A DNA stretch of 64,000 nucleotides from Phaeosaccion multiseriatum (Eukaryota > Ochrophyta, other classes), in NCBI GenBank assembly GCA_965112735.1, contig OZ218954.1:2294001-2358000 (forward strand), in the 5' to 3' direction. Position numbers and translations under genes: made by a program. A model generated the notes under the pieces. It made no database searches. It saw nothing but the letters and a program-made list of their open reading frames with translations, and had not been told where the DNA came from. Shown here one piece after another: positions 30,191 to 47,231 of the stretch (its first letter is position 1; each line of letters begins with the position of its first letter).

Positions 30191-32782
30191 ATGAGGGCAC
30201 GCCATCTCCGCTACTCAAGCAGATTTGCGGCAGTCCCCTTCCTCCTCCTCCGAGCTTCGCATTCCTTCAAAAGCAGTAGCAGCACTATCCTCATTAGCGG
30301 AAGGGCACCTGCTTGGAGTGGTGGAGCCTCTGGTATTGGAGGAGGCTCTAGGGGTGGTCAAGAGATCAGGCACAGGAGGCGCCCTTTTTCTGTTGCCATG
30401 TCATCGTCCTCCGTACAAGCTCCCTCGGGGAGTGAAGCTCCTGAACCACCGACAGTTTTCCCACCCTTTTTCACAGGTGAGAGGTCGCCCAACTATTGTA
30501 CACCGTACAGCGCCCTTGCCCTTCTCATCTCATCTCCTCTTTGCGCGTTTCCCTCTACTCACATTCAGACGGGGTGGTGTCCCATGTAGATATGCTCCCC
30601 TTTAGAGAGGACCGGTACGAAGGAGTAATAGTGGATCATACGCAGCTGCCAGCGGACCCTGGAGACTTCCAGAGGGTGGTGCAGCTGTCGCTGGACGCTT
30701 GGATCAGCAGCGGCAAGAGGGGCGTCTGGATGAAAGTACCGTACGAGAAGGCTACGCTCATCCCCGTGGCGAAAGACCTGGGCTTTGAGTTCCATCACGC
30801 TGAGGTAATAGGAGACGGCGTAGGGCCAGCAGAGGGAGGGGGGAGAGACTTCAGACAGACTTTTTCTCTCTAATCGCTGCACTCACACCCACGCACACGC
30901 ACACGCTTCTCTCTCCTCTTGCCTCGTTCTCCTTCACTTCACGTCCCCCTCTTTGGCTGTGCAGAAAGAGTACCTCATGATGACCTTTTGGATCCCCGAC
31001 AATGAGAATACCCTTCCACCCAACGCAAGCCATCAGGTACCCACGGGAGCATGGGAGGGCACTTGACGGGACTTGAGGACGGTGGATACTACGAAGCTGG
31101 ATATCAGTCTGGTCAAGTCACAAATGCCCTAGAGGAGGGAGGACTGGGGAGCTGCAGGAACTGCAGGAGCTGCAGGAACTGCAGGAGCTGCAGGAACTCC
31201 CTTCTGCCTAGCCGTAGTACAGCTGCATACACTCACTCATCTGGCGTGGATGTCACAGAGGGCGATCCAACATACCCCCCTCGTGTACTTAGCCATGACA
31301 CAGCTTCAAACACTCTCTCAGCTCGTATTCTGTACACCTTCCGCCCCCACCCCCCCCTCGCCACGGAGCAGGTTGGAGTCGGAGCTCTGGTGGTCAACAA
31401 TGCGGGAGACATGCTCGTGGTGAGAGAGAGGCACGGCATCTTGCGAGGGACAGGCATCTGGAAGGTGCCGACGGGCCTCCTAAATGTGGGGGAAGACATA
31501 CCCCTGGCAGCGTGCAGAGAGGTGGGTGGAGGGTCGGCCAGTGGACTCGGTACGAAGGTGTTGCAGTCCAAGCGCAAGCAGCACTTACCCCTTTGCTGAA
31601 AGGGTCCTTTTTCGGGCTTGGACAGCCCGTCCAGTCCGTGCACAACGATGCCCCCCCCCCCCCCTTTCGCCTGTCACACTTTGGAAGTCGCTCTGCTGTG
31701 TGTCGTGCATGGCCTCTGATGGCCTCTGCCGTCCTCAGGTCTTCGAAGAGACAGGCGTCAGCACCGAGTTTGAGAGCTTGCTTACAATGAGACATTCCCA
31801 CAACCACCTCTTCGGCAAGAGCGACCTCTTCCTCCTGGTCAAGGTCAGCCCGACGGGAATGCAGGAAGGAAAAAACGGCTTGGCCTGTATGGACGGGAGA
31901 GGGCTACAGGGCGCTCGCTCACTCTCCCCTTTCTTTTTCGCCTTCGTCTTTCGCTTCTCTGACTATACTTTACTACACGTGTCAACTTTCCAAAGCATTG
32001 GAGGACCGTTCCGGCTGCATCATCGTATTGTGGTGACTCTCTCACCGCAGCCGCTGTCTCTCCTATCTCCCTCTCTCTCATCTCCTCTTCCTCTCCTCGC
32101 CCTCGGACCGCAGCTCAAGCTCACATCAGACCCTGCCGCCATGACGCCACAAGCCTCCGAGATCGAAGCGTGCAGCTGGATGCCCGTGGACGAGTTTTTA
32201 TCCCAAGAGGTAGGGGCGCGAAAGGTAGGCAGAGGGGGCAGAGGGGGCAGAGGGGGCAGAGGAGGCAAAGGAGGCAGGAATCAATGGCTGACGGGCGGAC
32301 GTATGCATCCCTCGGCTTGCTCGGCGGGGGGGGGGCTTTTCCAGGGTGCCTCATCGCAGTCTCCACGATGTTACACGATGCTGTTTCCTTATATCCATTA
32401 GGCCACGAGTCGAGCGGCTCCACTCGAAATCTCCTCCCAACGTGTAGCTGAATTATTGCGAATTTGTCTGTTGTTTTCATCTGGCGCTGCCGACCCCTTG
32501 TTTGTTTCACCCCCTGCCCCGTGGCTGCAGCACTTCCACGCATACCCTCTGTACCGTAAGATGAACTCCATCATCAAGGCGCATGTGCTGCAGGCCAAGG
32601 CCATCAACAGCGGCCAAGGACAGCAGCAGCAGCAGCAGGAGGAGGAGGAGGAGGAGGAGGAGGAGGAGGGAGCCGATCGAGGCCGCCCTCTACCCGAGCT
32701 TGTGGGGAGCTTACTTGAGACCGGCCATGGCAAGGAGTGCATGCTGTACCACGCGAGGCATGCATGTGGAGAGGAAGAGTAG
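30191..32782 (+). CDS. Nudix hydrolase, NUDT6-like, 7 exons
   Basis: Predicted hydrolase of nucleoside-diphosphate-linked compounds. Exons 30191-30476, 30569-30804, 30965-31036, 31372-31521, 31739-31843, 32114-32209 and 32531-32782 give 398 residues in phase. The Nudix box is complete across an exon junction: GLLNVGEDIPLAACREVFEETGV fits G-x5-E-x7-REUxEExGU. It is preceded by the N-terminal module typical of NUDT6 and plant NUDT2/7-type proteins (WISSGKRGVWMKVPYEKA, PVAKDLGFEFHHAE, MMTFWIPD). The leader MRARHLRYSSRFAAVPFLLL could be a targeting peptide; the alternative Met at 30398 would omit it. The C-terminus has a Gln/Glu repeat run (QQQQQEEEEEEEEEE). Substrate unknown. Confidence 0.9.
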
Positions 32783-33097
32783 GAGAAGGTGTGGAGAGGA
32801 AGAGTAGGAGAAGGTCCGCCCCGCAGCTGCTTCAAGCCGTTTTCATTGAGGAAAGGCGTCGGAGCTGTGGTGAGCGCACGAAGGTTACTTAAGGTTACTT
32901 GAGGATCGAGGACGAGCACGAAGATTACTTGAGGGTCAGGATCGCTTCTCTTTTCCCACTGTAAGTACTATTAATTTGAAGAGGCCTTACTTTGTAAGAG
33001 CCACACATACAGAGAATGGAGACGAGCGGTTATTGAGCAGCTGCCGTCCCCCATTCACGGGGGTTGCCACGTTGGTGGTACACGGAAGTGTGTGTTC
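32783..33097. other. Spacer between convergent Nudix and RCC1-BTB genes
   Basis: It contains a duplicated GTGGAGAGGAAGAGTAGGAG segment across the Nudix stop, and GGTTACTT repeats near 32880-32930. No gene seen. Confidence 0.6.
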
Positions 33098-39829
<6,732 letters not shown>

Positions 39830-40260
39830 CGTGAGTGAGCGTTTGCTTGGCGCTCCACTTTACTTAGAAGCAAGGGGAAGCTTAAGCTACTTTAATCAGA
39901 GGCAAGGGGGGGGGTCGAGCATTATTGAGCGAGAGAGTACAGAAATAAAGAGGCGTTCCGGGAAGGTGCTCGAGAGGGCTGCCTGGCGTGTTGGTGATCT
40001 TCACAGATGGCCGCGAAGGCTCAGATGGCACTTAAACGGGGCTTTTTCCCGAAAGCAAAAAAATAGCAAATCAATATGAAGTCCATCCAACACTCGTGAA
40101 TAATCTGTCTGAACCCAACGCCCCATGTTCTAAACTCCCTGAGAATCCTGCGTGTTGGATGGGACTTAGAAGCGCTAATTTTTAAACACACGTGTTAGTG
40201 GGTAGCCGGCAAGCACAAGGCAAGCACCTCGAACGAGGGCACCGCGGGGGACCAAGGCTG
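39830..40260. promoter_or_regulatory. Bidirectional promoter region: RCC1-BTB / sorting nexin
   Basis: 431 bases between divergent ATGs, more A/T-rich than surrounding coding DNA. No coding sequence recognised. ACACACGTG and TAATTTTTAAA stretches lie upstream of the sorting-nexin start. Confidence 0.5.
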
Positions 40261-40862
40261 ATGACCTCCACCGCGTTCCTGCCTGACAACCTCGGCAATG
40301 GCGTCATTCTCCACATCAGCAACTTTGGAGAGTGCCACTTCTCTTCCCATAGTACGTGACGGGAAGGGAGCGCAGCGGAGGCGGTTGATGTTGGCACATT
40401 GTGGTGGAGGCGGACATCTGACTGCGTTTTCCGCCCACGTCTCTCTTCCACCACGTATTGACGAGTGTTGGACATCTGACTGCTGTTTTCGCCCACGCCT
40501 CTCTCTCGCCACACCTGTATCTTTCTGCAGGCACAGTTCTCTTCAGACACCTCTTCGACCTCGCGGACACAGACGCCGACGGCTTCATTTCGCAACGGGA
40601 AGGCCTCTGCTTTCTCCGGAGGTCGCAGCTGGATGAAGACACGCTTAGAAAGATCTGGAGACTTGCCACAACAGGAGCCTACCAACCAGCAGGGGCAACA
40701 GGGGCCGCTGGGGGAGAGGGCGTCATGGGGGCAGAGGTGGCGGCGGCAGTGGCGGCAGTGGCCGCCGATGCCTTAACCTTGGAGCAGTGGTTCGTGGCAT
40801 GCAAGCTGGTGGCTCTGCAGCAGCATAGCGCCGCAGAAAGAGCCACTGCTGCTGCCGCTGCC

Positions 40863-40894
<32 letters not shown>

Positions 40895-43800
40895 CAATGG
40901 GTCCGAGCCCCCGCTCCCCTCGCTTCCCGAAGACTGCTGCTCCATAGAGGCTATCTGTGCTCGTCCCGACGGTGATCGACTCAGCGAGGGCTTTCTCCTG
41001 CCGGAACTGCCTTGCCCGGACTTTGGTCTGGACATGCCTGGCCTCATGCACAGCAGGGTGGCGGATGGGAGCAGCAGCATCAACCCAGGCACTGCCCTAA
41101 CCACAAGCAATCACGAAAATAGCAACGGGACGAGCACCGGCTACGGCTCCCAGTCTCCTTCTCAGCAGCAGCAGCAGCAGCAGCAGAAGAAGAAGAAGAG
41201 ACAGCACGAGCAGCAGCTGCAGCGGCAAAGGCAGCTCCAGCAGCAGGACACGCTCAAAGTGAACATCTTCACGTACCAGAAGATACCTGCAGCCTCGGTA
41301 GGGTCCCACGTGGCCTACATTGTTGTAACGGTGACCACCATGCCCATGTACAGCAAACCGAGCCTGGAGGTGCGTGCGTGTGCTTGTACTTTCTTTGTAG
41401 CGACCGCTCCACTGCTGCAAGCACGAAAGGGGACATGGGAGGGTAACGGTGCCTGCTCCTTGTTGATGTGTCATGATTGAGTCAGTCACTCATTCGAGAT
41501 GTGAATGGGTGTGTGGTGTGCGTGTCCGTCCATCTATCCCGCAGGTGTCACGTCGTTTCTCCGACTTTGAATGGCTGCACGACTGCTTTGCAAGGATACC
41601 CGGAGTGTTGCTTCCTCCCTTACCGCCCAAGAGCAGGTAGGCAATCAATCCATCATTCATCAGGAGCCCAAGAAGGCCACTACGCCAACTTTTCCAGCTT
41701 ACCCATGTGCATCGAATTTTTTTTCATTCTCTTTCTTTCTCCCTCTGTAGGGCCAACCTCGTCGGGCTCAACACGGCGAAGGACTTTGTAGCGGAAAGAA
41801 TGAAATGGCTGCAGCGCTGGCTCTCCAGAGTATCGAGGTTGGTTCCGTACCACCTTTCTCCACCGTCTATGGGAGACGGTGCCGTTGCCTCCCGTGGTAC
41901 CTGAGCGGTGCCTTCCTGCCGCTTACACCCACGCCGCCCGCGCACCTGGCTGGCTTTCCCCTGTCTTTTCCCTCTGCCCTCGCCTACCCAACCATCGCCC
42001 ACGCCGTGTGACCACGCGGCCCACCATTGCATCCCCCCGTCTCTCTCTCATTCTCTGTCTCACTCTCACGCTCTCTCCCTCTTCCTCTCTCTCTCCTTCT
42101 CTCTCTCTCACGCCCTCTCCCTCTTCCTCTCTCTCTCTCTCCCTCTCTTTCTCTCCCTCTCCCTCTCCCTCCCTCTTCTCTCTCTCTTACCTCTCACGCT
42201 CTCTCCCTCTCCCTCTCCCTCTCCCGCCCTCTTCCTCTCTCTCCCTCCCTCTCTCTCTCTTTCTCTCCCTCTCCCTCTCTCTCCCTCTTCTCTCCAGACA
42301 CCCCCAGCTCCGAAGGACGTACGAGCTGCAGGTGTTCCTGGAGGGCAGCCCTCGCGCTCTCGAGGCGGCCAAGGCGCTACTGCCCTGGTACAGCAGAGGA
42401 GCCACCAAGTTCTCCACTGTCAGCACTGTCAGCGCCCCTTCCCGCCTCGCCCCGTCGTCGCAGCCGTCCACACCCCCTCTTCATCACTCTTCGCACTCCC
42501 CAGGGGCAGCAGCAGCGGCAGCTACATCGGCGCCTCTGTCCTCCTCTCCACCCTCCACGTGGAGGAATCCCCCTACCAGTGGGAATTCGTCTCCTTCGTC
42601 TCTGCCGAGTGACTCGGAAGACTCCAGCTCCTCTGCCCCACCCTCCTCTGCAGGTGTGTGAGTGTCAATTCTGCCCCACCCCCACCCAGCTACCCTCCAC
42701 ATGAATGACTGGAGCTCAACAACCCCCTTTGCACGGATGATTGCACTGATGTTGTCATTGTCATTGCCGTCGCTGCTGCTGCTGGCGCTCACTCCATCAG
42801 GCAAGGCGCTGGCCTCGGCTGCAGCTGCTCGGAGCGAACGTCTTGTGCCAGTGAGCACGTGGGGCAGCTTGGCGAGGGGGTACGCTAGCTCCACCTGGGG
42901 CAGCGTCAAGAGTGCCATAGGCGTGACCAAACCCACGGCACACTACCTGGTGGAGGCCGACGAGGAGGTGCGGCGGCGGTAGGCGGCGGCTGACATGGGT
43001 TAGAAAATACGACACATGGCTCTGTGCTCACTTTCTCTCGCCTGTGATGACGTGCTCACGTGCTGGAATGTGTCTTGGTCAAATTAATCTCTCGACCTCC
43101 GTTCTCCTTCGCACTCGTCTCCGCCTGCCTCATCCTCGCCAACCCCCCCCCCCCCTCCCGCCGCTGCCGCCTCTCCTCTTGCTATCGCAGTTCGACGCGG
43201 CTGTGAGTCGCTTCAGGCTCTTCGACCCCCCGCTGAAGGCGGCTTCTCTCGCCGTGGAGGCTCTTGCCTCCCTCAAGCGAAGCCAGGTACTGCTTGGTGT
43301 CTCTTGCATAGATGACCAGAAACGCCATGACTTCTGACACTGATGCATGTGCACTGATGCATGTGGTGTGAACGCCCCCCCTCCGGCCCTGTCCGCCCTT
43401 CTCCGGCGGTGCCGCGCTCCGCATGTCACAGGCGTACGAAACATCGCGTCTGGGGCATTACTTCCTGTGCTGGGGCCGCACTCCAGGTGGCAGCGTGCAT
43501 GAGTCGCAGCTCCTCACCATGGTGAGTCACACAGAGCGAGCGTCAAGACTCCACCACTGGCGATCATCCTCCTTGCCTTGCCTCCTAGACCAGACTGAGC
43601 AGACCTGCCGCCAGAGGGCCTGGGAGGGAGGGGATAGCCGCTCTGCTCGATGCAAAGCTCCACCGACCCCCTTGCTCTATCGCCAGGCAGGGTGTGCCTC
43701 GTTCTGAGGCTCGGTGTAGGCCTGTGTCCGGAAGGAAGCAAACAAAGTACCATTGCTCCCCCTTCCGCCCTCTCTAACAAACCTCGTCCTAAGGTCGACC

Positions 43801-43895
43801 CTCCTCCCCCCTCCTCCTCCCTCCTTGCCCCGCCCCGCCGCTCTCTGATCTCTGCTATCTTTCTGCTGCCTACCTCGCTTCTCTACTCCCTGCTG

Positions 43896-43927
<32 letters not shown>

Positions 43928-45210
43928 AAGACCGGTTCCCACCTGGAACGAGTTGGAATGGCGGGGCTGGATTCTGCGGACTGCGAGGTTACAGAAACTC
44001 TGGAACTTCTCGAGGAGCACGTCATGGTGGGAGGAGCAGTGGCGGCGGTGGAGAGTCAGCGCGCGGCGGCCGAACAGGCGCTACAGGACGCCAACGGCTC
44101 TCTGCACAGGAACAAGCAGCGCCTACAGGTACGTGTGGCCTTGAGTGGAGGCGGGGGAACAGGGGCAGGGCGAGGTTTAAGTGCGAGAGGGTGCTTTGAG
44201 CATGGTCCTTGCCTGGTGGACACATGCCGCACATGTGTGCCCTTCGCTGGAGCTAGCCTGAAACCTAAGGCCTGAGTACCGCACTTCCTTGAGGCCGGAG
44301 GGTGTGAGGTTCCGTCTCCCCGAGACGTGGGTTCGACTCCTTCCTGTCTCTTTCTTACACACCTATACCTATGGCTTGTACACCTCAGGCGGCCCGGGCA
44401 AACGGCTCTCAGCTCATGGCCAACACCGCCGGAGAGAAGATGGCGGCCGCGAGCGAGGGGATGGAGCGGGCTCAGCGCAGCATTCGGGACATAGCATCCA
44501 ACTTTAAGCTGGAAGCAGGCATGTGAGTGTACTGTTGTAAGTAAGTAGGGTGGAAGCAGGCATGTGAGTGTGCTGTGAGTAAGTAAGCAAGCTGGAAGCA
44601 GGCATGTGAGTGTACTGTAAGTAAGCAAGTAAGCTGGAAGCAGGCATGTGAGTGTACTGTAAGCAAGCTGGAAGCAGGCATGTGAGTGTAGTGTTGAGTA
44701 GGGTGGAAGCAGGCATGTGAGTGTAGTGTAAGTAGGGTGGAAGCAGGCATGTGAGTGTAGTGTTAAGTAGGGTGGAAGCAGGCATGTGGATGTACTGGCT
44801 GGAAGCAGGCATGTGAGTGTAGTGTAAGTAGGGTGGAAGCAGGCATGTGAGTGTACTGTAAGCAAGCTGGAAGCAGGCATGTGAGTGTCTGTCTCCGGTC
44901 ACTGTCCCCTCCATCGCACCTTGACGCGTGCGCTCTCCTTCGTGCAGAAGTCAGGTTACTTCCTTCCAATGTATGGGTGGGAGGCACAAGTAGGCACGTG
45001 ATGGGCACGCACTTCGCTCACGCTGAGCTATCTTGTCTTGCATTTTGCTTCCTCCATCTTCTGACTGTTGTCTGTTTCTGCCGCTCCTTGTTTCTCTTGT
45101 CCCCACACCAAGCTATCAAGTGGAGCGACGAGAGGAGCTTCGGGGAGGTCTGCTGGAGTACGCCAAAATTCAAGTAAGGGAAGGACGGCTTGTTTTGGTG
45201 CTGGGCCTTG

Positions 45211-45249
<39 letters not shown>

Positions 45250-46263
45250 CCCTGACCCCTTTTGCTCTCCTGTCCCGTCCCCTCTGCTTTCCTTGGAAAT
45301 GGTTGCCAGGCGAGCTATGCCCGACAAACCGCCAATGCTTGGCGGGGCCTACTGGGAGAGATGAATGTTACTGACGCAGAAGAAGCCGAGAGTATACAGA
45401 GGATCTTTCCAGAGCGCAGGGCGGCAGCCTTAGCAGCAGCTGCGCAACGGCGCCGAGGGGGGTCGGCGGGCGAGGCGAGAGGAGTCGACACGCGAAGGAG
45501 GAGAGGGTCATCCGCTGGCAGTCGAGATGATGGCATTAGGGGCGTCCGGGGTAACGGGAGACAGGGCCCACCAAGTGCTCCAGCCCGAGAGGGGGAGGAC
45601 GCAGGGACAGGAGAGCGAGGAGGAGGAGGAGGAGGAGGAGGAGGAGGAGGAGGAGGAGGAGGAGGGGTCAGCCTTGAAGGAAACCGGGGGGGGGGCATGG
45701 CTCCAAAAGGGAGAAGACGGGAATCAGGAGGGGCGGAGGGGCACGAGAGTGAGTGTGGGGAGGGGACGGTACTGACAGGTGACGACGGACAAGGCGGGGC
45801 GGGGGGACACGGCGGGTACGGGCTCGCCGCAGAGGGCGGCGGTTCTTTGATTGTGGAAGAGCTGGGAGGGAGTAATAGCAGTGGGTTTGGGGGAGATCTA
45901 TCAACCATGATCAATCAGGTGAGGGCACAACGGCTTGAGGGGGAGAGCTTGTAGCTAGTTACCCCGCTTCGTCACTACTGGGACTGAGGGCAGCGGCCTT
46001 TCGTCTTGCTTGTTGTGAAGCCTAGCTCGTCGTAGTAGGCGAGGGTAGAGGCGGCTAACCCTCTAGGAGGAAGTGGAGGACCCCTCTTCTCACCCCGCTC
46101 TTTGGCGCCCCTCCCTTCCTTCCTTCTTCCACAGGACTACTACGGAGCAACGTCGGGGCTGAGTGTGGGCCTCTCGTCCGAAGAAGACGAAGATGTGGAC
46201 ACCGTGGTCGATGAGGAGTTCCGCTTGGTGAACCCTGCTGAGGCGGTGGCAAGTTCCAGTTAG
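40261..46263 (+). CDS. EH-domain sorting nexin (EH-PX-BAR-like), 13 exons
   Basis: Predicted endosomal membrane-sorting protein. Exons 40261-40351, 40531-41369, 41545-41636, 41751-41837, 42298-42653, 42801-42967, 43191-43286, 43432-43521, 43931-44128, 44389-44522, 45113-45173, 45310-45918, 46135-46263 give 982 residues in phase. An EH/EF-hand-like module opens the protein (FDLADTDADGFISQREG, then DEDTLRKIWRLAT). A PX domain spans exons 2-5: VNIFTYQKI, SRRFSDFEWLHDCF (phosphoinositide-contact Arg), LLPPLPPKSR, RMKWLQRWLSRV. The second half is helical and BAR-like (YLVEADEEFDAAVSRF, AAVESQRAAAEQALQDAN, IYQVERREELRGGLLEYA, ASYARQTANAWRGLLGEM). Low-complexity Ala, Gln, Ser and Gly tracts interrupt the domains. 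EH plus PX suggests a Mvp1/SNX8-type or protist-specific nexin; the exact subfamily is unclear. Confidence 0.85.
42020..42295 (+). repeat. (CT)n-rich polypyrimidine tract
   Basis: About 275 bases of CTCTCCCTCT variants forming the 3' part of intron 4 of the sorting-nexin gene and ending at its acceptor. Confidence 0.85.
44277..44346 (+). other. tRNA-like sequence, degenerate (possible tRNA-Leu/Ser relic or SINE)
   Basis: Inside sorting-nexin intron 9. GGTTCGACTCC (44329-44339) matches the RNA polymerase III B box, and just before it CGTCTC-CCC-GAGACG forms a 6-bp hairpin like the long variable arm of tRNA-Leu or tRNA-Ser, followed by GTGGG as a T-stem start. GGCCTGAGTACC at about 44268 loosely resembles an A box. 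The T-stem 3' side and an acceptor stem do not pair, so it is not a functional tRNA gene. Confidence 0.35.
44510..44895 (+). repeat. Minisatellite built from an exon end plus 5' splice site, 11 copies
   Basis: The end of sorting-nexin exon 10 with its donor, GGAAGCAGGCAT|GTGAGTG, is repeated about 11 times in the first 390 bases of the intron with 25-42 bp spacing. Ten copies keep GTGAGTG and one reads GTGGATG. Confidence 0.93.
45188..45246 (+). repeat. (CA)n microsatellite
   Basis: A CA run (about 45215-45246) in sorting-nexin intron 11. Confidence 0.8.
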
Positions 46264-47231
46264 GCTGTTAGGGCCGGTTCCGAGCTGTGGTGGAGCGGGG
46301 GCACGAGTGGGGCCACGGTACACGGCCTGTATGTATCCCTGCCTGCCAGGGTGTGGAGAAGATGCTCTCTCTGTGGACTTTGTGACTCTGCCAATTGTGA
46401 CTCTGCCTTGGGAGGGCCTTTGGGAGGGGGGCGGGTCTCCCCTCCGTTGGCGGGGACAGACACTGCAGCAGGCCATCGACAGGCCATCGACAGGCCGTCG
46501 ACAGGCCAGCGAAGACCAGCGGAGTGGAGAGGGGAACACTAAAGGTGCTCGCGTTTGTGATTGGACCCTTATTTGCCCGCCTATGTATGGAAGTACCAAC
46601 TACTGTATGGAGGGACTTGACTTAAAAAACTTGAGGAAGGGCAAGGGGGGTTCAAGGGATTACAAGCCCTCTAGGCGATACAGGAGGAGGATAGAAACGG
46701 GGTTGAATGACAGAGGTATCAGGATCGAACGGGTGGATATCCATTTGCAAGCATTACCGAAGCTATACCTACGCTCCGTTGCGCAAAACCCTGCTCGCTG
46801 GCCCTCCCTCCTTCCCGCGCGTACTCTCCATCCCCGCCCTCCCCCCGCTGCTTCTTCTTCCGTGGCTACTCGAATTTGAAAGGGTGCTTCTCGCTTTCGG
46901 AGGAGGCGCCCACATATAACTTCGACGCATTGTAAGCTCTGTAAAGGCAGAAAAGTTCTAGCTATTCCGCTCCCGGCCTCCACGCCTTCTTTCTCATTCG
47001 CCCAATAAAGGCCGGAGCTGAGAGGAGACCACCAGTCCACCAGTTACTTATGAGGGAGGTACATGTATGCGCTTGTCCGCTCGTTCTGAAACGCTTGCTC
47101 CAGGCCAATCGCGCTTTGCTCCCCTCCCCGCCCTTCCTTGTTCACCCTCCCACCACCTTCTATATTTGAGTGGGATCATAGTCGTCGTCGTGGCCTGCTC
47201 TCCACCCCCCGTCTGCTCCGCGCGTGTGCAG
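46264..47231. other. Spacer between convergent sorting-nexin and IPT-protein genes
   Basis: No supported gene. A 190-codon ORF at 46307-46879 has no coding character that I can recognise. Four CAGGCCATCGA-type units lie near 46468-46508. The first few hundred bases are the likely 3' UTR of the sorting nexin. Confidence 0.5.

Noticed and set aside
44277-44346. Functional tRNA gene
   Set aside because: B box and variable arm are good, but no acceptor stem pairing and no proper anticodon stem could be drawn.
46307-46879. 190-codon plus-strand ORF
   Set aside because: No recognisable domain, composition unlike neighbouring coding exons, and located in the 3' spacer between convergent genes.
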